Of a DNA stretch of 64,000 nucleotides, positions 43,838-52,031 are shown in pieces (the first letter of the stretch is position 1; each line of letters starts with the position of its first letter). The position numbers were made by a program, and so were the translations under genes. The DNA is taken from positions 4,092,001 through 4,156,000 of the forward strand of contig NZ_VFNC01000001.1 in NCBI RefSeq assembly GCF_006715395.1. The letters run 5' to 3'. Source of the DNA: Streptomyces sp. SLBN-31. Its GTDB lineage: Bacteria; Actinomycetota; Actinomycetes; Streptomycetales; Streptomycetaceae. Below the pieces are notes generated by a model. The model ran no database searches. It was given only the letters and a program-made list of their open reading frames with translations, and was not told the DNA's origin.

Positions 43838-46800
43838 CTACGGGATCAGACCCAGATGCCGCAGGTCCGCCACGTACTTCTCGACCAGCGGCCGGGACAG
43901 GTGCGGGATGTCCCGCTCGGTGCCGAGGCCGGCGGTGCGCACCGCCGCGCGGAACCGCTCGGCGGGCAGTGCCGACGTCGTGCGGGGGGTGAGCGGCTCC
44001 CGCCAGGCGGCCATCAGCGGCAGCAGGGAGTACGGGCGCTGCGCCTGCGGCAGCCCGTGCAGCGCGGCCTCGAACTGCTCGCGCCAGCGCTGGTGGCCGC
44101 CGACCCGGCGGACGGTAATTCCGCTGTCGATGAGCCAGTCGACCATGGTGTCCAGCGAGATGCCGTCGTCGTGCGGGTTGACCACGTTGAACGTCCGGAA
44201 TTCGGCGTTCCGGTAGCCCAGGGTGGCCACGGCGGCGGCGACGAAGTCCCCCGGCAGCCCGTCGTAGTGGGCCCGCGGCCGGCGTCCGTCCTGCGCGCCG
44301 CCGTAGAACGACGCGGGTGCGATGCCCGTGGCGATCAGGCTCAGCAGCAGGCGGGTGAAGGTGTCCGGCACGTTGAGCTGCCCGGCGTAGCGGGCGTGCG
44401 CCAGGATCATGCCGCAGCGGAACACGGTCACCGGCAGTCCGCACAGGTCGTGGGCCTCGCGCAGCAGCACCTCGCCGGCCCACTTGCTGGTGGCGTAGCC
44501 GCCCGCCTGCCGGTCGTCGATCGCGCGCTGCGGGTTGCCGGTCCTGATGTCGGTGTCCTCGTCCGCGGTGGCGGTGCCGTGGGCGGCCAGGGCCACGGTG
44601 GACACGTACACGACCGGCTTGAGCCGGGTGGTCAGGGCGGCGCGGACGACCTCGGCGGTGCCGGCCACGTTGGGTTCGAACAGCTCCCGGTACGGCAGCA
44701 CGTGGTTGACCAGCGCGGCCGGGTGCACGATGAGGTCCACCGTGGCGGTCAGCTCCTGCCAGTCCCGCTCGCCCAGGCCCAGGCACGGCGCACCGATGTC
44801 GCCGGCCAGCACGCGCAGCGCGCCGTCGGCCGTCAGTTCGGCGAAGCGGCTCTTGAGCGCGGTGTCCCCGCTGTCCAGGGCCTCCTCCAGACGCCGCCGG
44901 GCGGCGCCGTCGTCGGCGGCACGCACCAGGCAGACCAGCGTGCCGCCCACCGGGGCCAGGCGCTCGAGCCATTCCAGGCACAGCAGGCGGCCGAGGTAGC
45001 CGTTGGCCCCGGTGAGCAGCACCGTGCGCGGCTCGCCTTCCGGCCGGGGCAGCGCCGTGCTCGCGGTGAGGGTCTCGGCGTCGATGAACTTGTCCAGAGT
45101 GAGGTCCTCGGCCCGCACCGAGGTGGCGTGCTCGCCGTGGACGGCGGCGAAGGTGGCCCGCCGCGTCCGGCCGGCGCCGCGCAGCCGCTCCACGCGGGCG
45201 GCGATCTCGCCCAGCGTGTTGGCCGGTCCCAGGACGGTTCCGACCGAGACCTCGACGCCGAAGACCTCCCGCAGCAGGTTCGCGAACGACAGCGCCGACA
45301 GCGAGTCGCCGCCCAGGTCGGTGAAGCGCTGCCCGGGGTCCGGCTCGACGTCGAGCCCCGGCAGCAGCGCCTGCGCGGCGCGGGCGACCGTCTGGGCCAC
45401 CGGGCGGTCGTGGTCCTGCCACACCGCGCGCAGCTCCGCGGCCTGACCCGCGGCGAGTTCGGCGTAGCGCTGTTCGAGGCGTTCGCCGTAGCGCTCCTTC
45501 AGCCGCGGGCGCAGCTGTTTGGTCGAGTCGGTCAGCAGACCGTTGTCCTGGCTGAACGGCACGGTCTCGACGATCAGGTCGCGCGGCACCTCGTACGGCG
45601 CCAAACCGGCCTGCGCGGCGACGCTGTGCAGCGACCGGACGAGTGCCGCCTTCAGCGCCGCCTCGTCGCCGGCCTGCGCGATCGCCTCGGGGGTGGGCAC
45701 CACCACGGCGAGCAGGTAGGCGCGGGAGCTGTTGCCGTACACGAAGACCTGCCGCACCAGCGGGCTGGCGACGAGCGCCGCCTCCACCTTGGACAGGGCG
45801 ACGAACTCGCCCTGGGAGAGCTTGAGGACGTTCTTGCGCCGGTCGACGTAGACCAGTTCGCCGGGGGCGGTCTCGGCCATGATGTCGCCGGTGCGGTAGT
45901 AGCCGTCCTGGTCGAACACCTCGGCGGTGTCCTCGGGGCGCCGGTAGTAGCCGGGGGTGATCAGGGCGGTCTTCACCAGCAGTTCGCCGCGCGGATGGGG
46001 CAAGTCGGCCGTGGAGTAGCCCAGTTCCGGTACGTCCACGAGCTTGTAGTCGAGCACCGGGGGGCTCTGCACGCGGTGGTCCAGCATGACCAGGCCGGTC
46101 TCGGTGGTGCCGTAGCTGTTCACCAGCGGGACGTCGAGGGCGTCGCGGAGGAAGGCGGCCAGCTCCGGGGCGAGCGGGGCGGACCCGCAAGGAGCGTGGA
46201 TGACCCGCCCGCCCAGCACGTGGTCGCGCAGGTACGCGATCACCTCGGCGTGGTCGGCGTCGTGCAACTCGCCGTGTGCCGCGCGCTGGTTGAGCTGGGC
46301 GTGGTAGCTCTCGAAGAGCAGTTCGCACACCCGCGGCACCATGGCGATCTCGGTCGGCCGGATCAGCGCCAGGTCCTCCAGGAGGGTGGACAGGTCGCTG
46401 TGGGCCACGAAGTGCGCGGTGCCGCCGGTGGCCAGCGTCTTGATCACCAGCCTCCTGGCGACCAGGTGGCTCTGCGGCAGGAAGTTGGCGGTGATCAACG
46501 GGTACTGGTGGTCGGCCCCCGCGGGCGGGCGCCACATCAGGGACACCGTCGACTCCGGGAACATCACGCCCTTGGGCGTGCCGGTGCTGCCCGAGGTGTA
46601 GATCAGGGCCGACAGCGCGCCGTCCGCGCTGTCGTCCGGCGGCAGTTCGGGCACCGGCGGCAGCGAGCCCGCGCGGCCGACCACCTCGGACAGCAGCTCC
46701 AGCGACATCGGGGCGTCCGCCGCGGCCAGCAGCCGCTCGGCGTCCGCCAGCGCCTGCCGGTGCTCGGCGAGCTCGGGGTGGTGGTCGAAGACGAGGATGC

Positions 46801-47380
46801 GGCGTACGTGGCTCTGCCCGTCCAGCGCCTCGAGCACGGTCGCCAGCCGGTCGGTGCTGGTGGCGAAGACGCGGGGGGCGGCCTCCGCCACCAGGTGGCG
46901 GATGTGGTCGACCGAGGCGTTGGTGTGCAGGGGCACGGCGACCGCCCCGACCTGACCGCACGCCAGGTCGACCGTGGTGTAGTCGGTGCCGGCGAAGCCC
47001 AGGATCGCGACGAAGTCGCCTTCGCGCAGCGGGTGGTGCGGGTGGTGGTACCAGTCCGCGGCGACCGCGCTCAGCCGGGACCACAGCTCGCCGTAGGAGA
47101 TGGTGTCGAACCGGGGCAGCAGGCGCGCGGTGACGCGGCCGTCCACGCTGACGTACTGCCTGGCGCGCTCGCCGAGCGCGGGCCGGTCGGCGTACGCCGC
47201 AAGGGTGCGCCTGACGATCTCGGACAGCCGCGGCCCGCGCCCGGCCCTCTCCTCGAAGACGCCGGCCACCGGCATGCTGTCGGCGAGTTCCGGCTCGGCC
47301 CGGAACAATTCGGCAATACGCTCCTTCCGGGTTTTCCCCGCGGAAGCGCGCACAGTGGTGCCTGGTGAATCATTACCCAT
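43838..47380 (-). CDS. car: Carboxylic acid reductase (A-PCP-R)
   Basis: 1180 residues. The adenylation domain has YTSGSTGTPKGVMFPES (about 260-276), NSYGTTETG, YYRTGD and DRRKNVLKLSQGEF. The carrier site is LGGDSLSALSF and the reductase domain begins VLLTGANGYLGRLLCLEW, with YATSKWAGEVLL holding the Tyr/Lys pair. CAR enzymes activate aryl acids with ATP, load them on the phosphopantetheine arm and reduce them with NADPH to aldehydes. A 3-amino-4-hydroxybenzoate substrate is suggested by the GriI/GriH genes, since grixazone biosynthesis makes that aldehyde by other enzymes. ATG 47380 (MGNDSP) has AAGAAAGG upstream; the frame is open to 47419. Confidence 0.92.
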   Translation of the reverse strand: MGNDSPGTTVRASAGKTRKERIAELFRAEPELADSMPVAGVFEERAGRGPRLSEIVRRTLAAYADRPALGERARQYVSVDGRVTARLLPRFDTISYGELWSRLSAVAADWYHHPHHPLREGDFVAILGFAGTDYTTVDLACGQVGAVAVPLHTNASVDHIRHLVAEAAPRVFATSTDRLATVLEALDGQSHVRRILVFDHHPELAEHRQALADAERLLAAADAPMSLELLSEVVGRAGSLPPVPELPPDDSADGALSALIYTSGSTGTPKGVMFPESTVSLMWRPPAGADHQYPLITANFLPQSHLVARRLVIKTLATGGTAHFVAHSDLSTLLEDLALIRPTEIAMVPRVCELLFESYHAQLNQRAAHGELHDADHAEVIAYLRDHVLGGRVIHAPCGSAPLAPELAAFLRDALDVPLVNSYGTTETGLVMLDHRVQSPPVLDYKLVDVPELGYSTADLPHPRGELLVKTALITPGYYRRPEDTAEVFDQDGYYRTGDIMAETAPGELVYVDRRKNVLKLSQGEFVALSKVEAALVASPLVRQVFVYGNSSRAYLLAVVVPTPEAIAQAGDEAALKAALVRSLHSVAAQAGLAPYEVPRDLIVETVPFSQDNGLLTDSTKQLRPRLKERYGERLEQRYAELAAGQAAELRAVWQDHDRPVAQTVARAAQALLPGLDVEPDPGQRFTDLGGDSLSALSFANLLREVFGVEVSVGTVLGPANTLGEIAARVERLRGAGRTRRATFAAVHGEHATSVRAEDLTLDKFIDAETLTASTALPRPEGEPRTVLLTGANGYLGRLLCLEWLERLAPVGGTLVCLVRAADDGAARRRLEEALDSGDTALKSRFAELTADGALRVLAGDIGAPCLGLGERDWQELTATVDLIVHPAALVNHVLPYRELFEPNVAGTAEVVRAALTTRLKPVVYVSTVALAAHGTATADEDTDIRTGNPQRAIDDRQAGGYATSKWAGEVLLREAHDLCGLPVTVFRCGMILAHARYAGQLNVPDTFTRLLLSLIATGIAPASFYGGAQDGRRPRAHYDGLPGDFVAAAVATLGYRNAEFRTFNVVNPHDDGISLDTMVDWLIDSGITVRRVGGHQRWREQFEAALHGLPQAQRPYSLLPLMAAWREPLTPRTTSALPAERFRAAVRTAGLGTERDIPHLSRPLVEKYVADLRHLGLIP

Positions 47381-47640
47381 GACCACGCCTTTCTTGACCG
47401 CGAATTCTTTCCGGCGCATGAGCCCGGCTGAAAGCCGAAGAAGACCGTCACGGGCCGGGCCGGCGCATGGGAGCAGAAGGCTCCGGTGGCCAAGGCGCGG
47501 TCAGCTTAGCGCGCACAGAGAAAAAGGCGCCAGGTTGTCGCGGGGTGGTGGCGGGGTGGTGGGGGGAGAGGTGGGTAATCGCCCGGCGACGCCGTTCTGA
47601 ATTGCTCCCGTGCGGGTGGGCGCGATTGTCGAGGAAATCG

Positions 47641-48240
47641 CCACGCCCCGCGCCTCGTGTCCGCGTCCCGTGTTCCGCGTCCCGGGCCGGGCTCGATCCG
47701 GGTCCGTGTCCACGCCTCGGGTCCGCGGCCGCGTCCCGGGTCCGGGTCCACGCCCCGCGCCTCGTGTCCGCGTCCCGTGTTCCGCGTCCCGGGCCGGGCT
47801 CGATCCGGGTCCGGGTCCACGCCTCGGGTCCGCGGCCGCGTCCGCGTCCCGGGTCCGTGTCCACGCCTCGGGTCCGCGGCCGCGTCCCGGGTCCGCGTCC
47901 ACGCCTCGGGTCCGCGGCCACATCCCGGGTCCGCATCCGCGTCCCGTGTCCGGAGCCGGGTTCGATCCGGGCCCGCGTCGTGTCCCGCGTCCGTGTCTGC
48001 GCACCGCGCCCCGAGTCCTGGTCCGCGCCCCGCGTCCCGCATCCGAGTCCTGGTCCGCGCCCCGCGTCGGGGGCTGGGTTCGATCCGGGCCCGCGTCGCG
48101 TCCCGCGTCCGTGTCTGCGCACCGCGCCCCGAGTCCGGGTTCGCGCCCCGCGTCCCGCATCCGCATCCGATTCCCAGTCCGCGCCCCGCGTCAGGGGCCG
48201 GGTTCGGTTCGGATCCGGGTCCGTGTTCGGGATCCGCGTC
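47641..48240. repeat. Degenerate GC-rich tandem repeat array (about 600 bp)
   Basis: Variants of CGGGTCCGCGTCC and GTGTCCGCGTCCCG fill the region. Larger units are nested: CCACGCCCCGCGCCTCGTGT recurs with a 107-bp period (47641 and 47748), and GTTCGATCCGGGCCCGCGTC with a 118-bp period (47960 and 48078). All six frames are mostly open only because stop codons are absent from the repeat. No start, ribosome site or domain supports coding. It fills most of the 1.2-kb gap between divergent car and the strR-like gene. Confidence 0.8.
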
Positions 48241-48430
48241 CGCGACCGTGCGCGCGCCTCACCGCACGCGGGGGCCCCGGGCTGCGCCGCCCCCGGCGGC
48301 CGTTGCACGGCTCCCCTCGACGCGGTGCGGCCCCGTGGTCTCTGCCCGCCGGCACGGCCCGCTCCCTGTCTGCACGCTGGTACGGCTGGCCCCCGGTCCG
48401 TCCGCCGGCACGGCCCGCCCCCGTCGCTCG

Positions 48431-48468
48431 GCGGTGTGCAACCGGGGATTTCCCCGGTTGCACACCGC
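48431..48468. other. Near-perfect 38-bp palindrome
   Basis: GCGGTGTGCAACCGGGGA (48431-48448), TT, and its exact complement (48451-48468): 18-bp arms with a two-base centre. It lies 30 bp left of the receptor site and 131 bp before the strR-like gene. It could be a terminator, a cruciform or a protein site; no T-run follows on either side. Confidence 0.7.
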
Positions 48469-48497
48469 GCAGGGGGTGGCGCGGAGCGCTGTAAAAG

Positions 48498-48515
48498 ATA
48501 CCTTGGCGAAGGTAT
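48498..48515. promoter_or_regulatory. ARE-type palindrome upstream of the StrR-like activator gene
   Basis: ATACCTT-GGCG-AAGGTAT, perfect 7-bp arms, 84 bp before GTG 48599. It is the best of the four receptor-type sites in the window and implies that the butyrolactone receptor represses the cluster activator directly. Confidence 0.82.
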
Positions 48516-48598
48516 TCTTGTGGTGGGTCCGTCGGAGTGCGCACAGACTCTGCGGCCCCTGACCGGCAGCGGCAGGTGTGGCTGAGGAGTGGTCGAAC

Positions 48599-49681
48599 GT
48601 GGCAGACAGCGAAGCAGTGCTCCAGCAACGGGACGCGCGCGTTCACCCGCCGGATCCCGTGGACGCCGAGGCGCCCTACGCCGGACCGGACGCCGGCACA
48701 GAAACGGAATGGATACCGATCGCGGACCTGGATCTGTCCTGTTCGCCGCGCTCCGCGGGGGAGAGCGGCGAGCACATACGGGTCCTGGCGGAATCGCAGG
48801 CCGAGCTGCCGCCCATCGTCGTGCAGCGCGGCACCAACCGGGTCATCGACGGCGTGCACCGGGTCCGCGCAGCCCGGTTACGGGGGCAACAGACCATCCG
48901 GGCGCGCTGGTTCGACGGCGACGACGCGAGCGCCTTCGTCCTGGCGGTCCGGCTGAACGTACGGCACGGACTGCCGCTGTCGCTGGCCGACCGGAAGGCG
49001 GCGGGCACCCGCATCCTGTGCGAGCAGGAAGGCTGGTCCAACCGCGCCATAGCGTCGGCCGTCGGGCTCTCGCCCAAGACGATCGCCGCCCTGCGCGAGG
49101 CGATCGGCCGGCCCGGCGGGCAGACCAGGCTCGGCAGGGACGGCCGCGTGCGGCCCGTCAGCACCGCCGCCGGGCGCGAGCGCGCCAGGCAGATGCTCCT
49201 GCGCGAACCCGCCTCCTCCCTGCGGGCGGTGAGCGCGGTCGCCGGCGTGTCCCCGGGCACCGTCCGCGACGTACGCGACCAGCTCCACCGCGAGACCAGG
49301 GCCGTGATCCCCGATCAGCGCCGCCGCGAGACCAGGGCGGCCGTGCCCCCCGATCAGCGCCGTCTGCCGCCCGCGCGCCACACGGAGACCGGGCGCGCAC
49401 AGGCCGCGTCCTCGGGGCAGGGCAAGCTCGACCGGTCCACCGCGCTGCTGCGCTCCCTGCGCACCGATCCCTCCCTGCGCTTCAACCAGTCCGGCCGGCT
49501 GCTGCTGAGCATCCTCGCGGTGGCCGCCATCGACCCGCAGGCGCAGGAGGGACTCGTCCTGGACCTGCCCGACCACTGTCTCGACTTCGTCGCCGAACTC
49601 GCGCAGGCCAGCGTGCAGGCGTGGCAGGACCTTGCCGCGCGCGTGTCGCAGCGCCGGGCGCAGCCGCCCGGGCAGAAGTAG
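48599..49681 (+). CDS. StrR-family transcriptional activator (ParB-like N-terminal domain)
   Basis: 360 residues. WIPIADLDLSCSPRSAGESG, PIVVQRGTNRVIDGVHRVRA and DASAFVLAVRLNVRHGLPLS match the ParB-like half of StrR, Bbr and Tei15. WSNRAIASAVGLSPKTIAAL is the helix-turn-helix. These activators bind GTTC...GAAC inverted repeats in antibiotic clusters. The middle part has near-tandem copies of a short Arg-rich segment (VIPDQRRRETRA then VPPDQRRLPPAR), a local expansion. The start is GTG 48599 with GAGGAG eight bases before; GTG 48578 is also in frame. Expression is probably set by the palindrome at 48498. Confidence 0.9.
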   Translation: MADSEAVLQQRDARVHPPDPVDAEAPYAGPDAGTETEWIPIADLDLSCSPRSAGESGEHIRVLAESQAELPPIVVQRGTNRVIDGVHRVRAARLRGQQTIRARWFDGDDASAFVLAVRLNVRHGLPLSLADRKAAGTRILCEQEGWSNRAIASAVGLSPKTIAALREAIGRPGGQTRLGRDGRVRPVSTAAGRERARQMLLREPASSLRAVSAVAGVSPGTVRDVRDQLHRETRAVIPDQRRRETRAAVPPDQRRLPPARHTETGRAQAASSGQGKLDRSTALLRSLRTDPSLRFNQSGRLLLSILAVAAIDPQAQEGLVLDLPDHCLDFVAELAQASVQAWQDLAARVSQRRAQPPGQK

Positions 49682-49859
49682 CCCGCGTCAAACACATAAA
49701 AGCGAGAAAAATGCGGGGCTTGACGGGCCGGTGAATTCCTTGGTTTGGTCGTTGAGGCAACACCGGAAACACCGCAGAAAAACTTCCGCAGAAAGCGCGC
49801 CGAATGCGCACCGGACAACTGATCTGGTCATCTGGGTTTGGGACGGGGTGTTGATAAAA

Positions 49860-50693
49860 ATGACCGATGCATACGGCTGGACCGGAAAGGATCGCCGGGT
49901 TCAGCGAATTGTCCACTCGGCTTCCGGGACGACGTTCCTGGTTCCGCTCGACCACTCGCTGGCCGACGGCCCGGTGGCATCCGCCGCCGGATTCACGAAA
50001 CTCGTCGAGGAAATGGCCGCCAACGAGGTCGACGGGATCATCGTCCACAAGGGGCGCGTGAGGTTCCTGCCGGCCGAGGCGCTCGGCCGGATGGCGCTGA
50101 TCGTCCACCTCAACGGCAGCACCCAGCACGCGCCGGACAAGGACGCCAAGATCCTGGTGGGCGCCGTGGAAGAGGCGGTCGCCCTGGGCGCCGACGGCGT
50201 CAGCGTGCACATCAACCTCGGGTCGGACACCGAGGCCGCCCAGCTCACCGACCTCGGCGCGGTCGCCGGCCAGTGCGCACGCTACGGGCTGCCGCTGCTG
50301 GCGATGGTCTATCCGCGCGGCCCCCGCATCACCGACCCCAGGGACCCGGTCCTGCTGGCCCACGCCGCGAACGTCGCCGCCGACCTCGGCGCCGACATCG
50401 TCAAGCTGCCCTACACCGGCTCGCCCCTGACGATGCGCGAGGTCGTCGCGGCCAGTCCGATCCCGGTCGTCACCGCCGGCGGCGGCGTCCTGGAGGACAC
50501 CGGCACGTTCCTCGACCTCATCGACAGCACGATGGAGTCCGGCGTGCTCGGCGTCGCCGTCGGACGCAACGTCTTCCAGGCGGCGGACCCGGGCGGACTG
50601 GCCCGCTCGGTGGCCCGCCGCGTCCACGCCGGACCCCGCTCGCTCGAGGACCTGGCCGTCCTGCGCCAGGAACTGTCCGAGGCGACCGTCTGA
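49860..50693 (+). CDS. griI: GriI-type aldolase (2-amino-4,5-dihydroxy-6-oxo-heptanoate-7-phosphate synthase)
   Basis: 277 residues, DhnA-type class I aldolase barrel. VPLDHSLADGPV near the start, INLGSDTEAAQLTDLGAVAG, MVYPRGPRI and DIVKLPYTGSPLTMREVVAA (Schiff-base Lys in VKLPY) are visible. GriI of the grixazone pathway joins aspartate semialdehyde and dihydroxyacetone phosphate. The adjacent GriH-type gene fixes the identity against archaeal-type ADH synthase used for dehydroquinate. ATG 49860 is preceded by an AT-rich stretch; GTG 49848 is an alternative. The 178-bp upstream gap has no clear promoter match. Confidence 0.88.
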   Translation: MTDAYGWTGKDRRVQRIVHSASGTTFLVPLDHSLADGPVASAAGFTKLVEEMAANEVDGIIVHKGRVRFLPAEALGRMALIVHLNGSTQHAPDKDAKILVGAVEEAVALGADGVSVHINLGSDTEAAQLTDLGAVAGQCARYGLPLLAMVYPRGPRITDPRDPVLLAHAANVAADLGADIVKLPYTGSPLTMREVVAASPIPVVTAGGGVLEDTGTFLDLIDSTMESGVLGVAVGRNVFQAADPGGLARSVARRVHAGPRSLEDLAVLRQELSEATV

Positions 50694-50814
50694 CCCGCAC
50701 CCCCCGGCCGTCCCCCTCCGGGCCGGCCACCCCCCACCGCACATCGTGACGACCCGTCACCGACAGCCAGGCGCGACCCCGACAGCCAAGCCACCCACAA
50801 TCAAAGGTGCGAAC

Positions 50815-51927
50815 ATGAAATCCGCTTGGATCGACCTCCGCGGCACCGCTTCCGAACTGGCCACCGCCATCGTCGAGGAAAGCACCCACATCGGCATCGA
50901 GACCGTGGTGCTGGACGACCCCGAACTGGCCGGCAAGGTCCCGCCGAACGTGCAGAAGGCCGCCGTGGTCACCGGGGAGACCCCCACCACCCTGATCGAC
51001 CAGCTCGTCGAGGTGGTCGACATCCTCATCGCCGACCACAGCATCGCCGAGAAGTTCGAGGGACTGCGTCCCGGCCTGCGCTCCGGTGTCCTGGTCAAGG
51101 TGCTGGACGAGCAGACCCTCGACCTCGCCTGCCGGATCGCCAACGAGGCCGACCTGACCCTGGTGGAGTTCCGCCAGGACCCCAGCAAGATCCCGCTGGA
51201 GATCCTGCTCGCCGCGGCCGACAAGGCCAAGGGTTCCATCGTCACCGTCGTCGAGGACGTCGAGGACGCGGCCACCACCCTCGGTGTGCTGGAGCGCGGC
51301 TCGGACGCGGTGCTCCTGGCCCCCAAGCGGGTCGGCGAGGCCACCGAGCTGATGCAGGTCACCCGGGGCGAGGCCGCCTCCCTGGAGATGGAGGAGCTGG
51401 AGATCGTCCAGCTCACCCACCTCGGCCTGGGCGACCGCGTCTGCGTCGACACCTGCTCCCACCTGCGGCCCAACGAGGGCATCCTGGTCGGCTCCTACTC
51501 CACCGGCCTGGTCCTCGTCAGCAGCGAGACCCACCCGCTGCCGTACATGCCCACCCGCCCGTTCCGGGTGAACGCCGCCGCCCTGTCCTCCTACACCCTC
51601 ACGCCCGGCAACCGCACCCAGTACCTGTCCGAGCTGCACTGCGGGTCGGAGATCCTGGCCGTCAGCACCGACGGCAGCGTGCGCACCGTGGTCGTGGGCC
51701 GGATCAAGATGGAGTCCCGCCCCATGCTGCGCATCGAGGCCCGCACCCGCAGCGGCCAGCTCGTGGACATGGTCGGCCAGGACGACTGGCACGTGCGGGC
51801 GCTCGGCCCCGGCGGCAGCGTGCACAACTTCACCGAGCTGCGGCCCGGCGACGTCATCCTCGGCCACACCATGACCGACCAGCGCCACGTCGGCTACGCG
51901 ATCCGGGAGTTCCTCCACGAGCAGTGA
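50815..51927 (+). CDS. griH: GriH-type 3-amino-4-hydroxybenzoate synthase (dehydroquinate synthase II family)
   Basis: 370 residues. MKSAWIDLRGTASELATAIV, DRVCVDTCSHLRPNEGILVG and GYAIREFLHEQ at the C-terminus are typical of the DHQ synthase II family that includes GriH. GriH converts the C7 amino-sugar-like product of GriI to 3-amino-4-hydroxybenzoate, needing Mn2+. ATG 50815 follows AAAGG. The gene lies 121 bp after griI and 104 bp before the aspartate kinase gene. Bacteria that use it for shikimate are rare, so secondary metabolism is the likely role. Confidence 0.9.
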   Translation: MKSAWIDLRGTASELATAIVEESTHIGIETVVLDDPELAGKVPPNVQKAAVVTGETPTTLIDQLVEVVDILIADHSIAEKFEGLRPGLRSGVLVKVLDEQTLDLACRIANEADLTLVEFRQDPSKIPLEILLAAADKAKGSIVTVVEDVEDAATTLGVLERGSDAVLLAPKRVGEATELMQVTRGEAASLEMEELEIVQLTHLGLGDRVCVDTCSHLRPNEGILVGSYSTGLVLVSSETHPLPYMPTRPFRVNAAALSSYTLTPGNRTQYLSELHCGSEILAVSTDGSVRTVVVGRIKMESRPMLRIEARTRSGQLVDMVGQDDWHVRALGPGGSVHNFTELRPGDVILGHTMTDQRHVGYAIREFLHEQ

Positions 51928-51944
51928 AAGCCCGCGCCGCTCAC

Positions 51945-51972
51945 GTGACCGCCCGCGGGATGCGGCGGTCAC
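51945..51972. other. Intra-operon hairpin
   Basis: A 9-bp stem GTGACCGCC (51945-51953) with GGCGGTCAC (51964-51972) between griH and the aspartate kinase gene. It could attenuate or protect the upstream message; no U-tract follows. Confidence 0.5.
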
Positions 51973-52031
51973 CGCGGCGCCGGGGCCACGTCCTTTACGT
52001 CCCACGGATTTGACGGAAGAGAGTGCGTGAG

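Noticed and set aside
47448..48585. Open frames across the tandem repeat array on both strands
   Set aside because: All frames are open because the repeat lacks stop codons; the predicted peptides are simple Arg/Thr/Pro/Gly repeats with no ribosome site.
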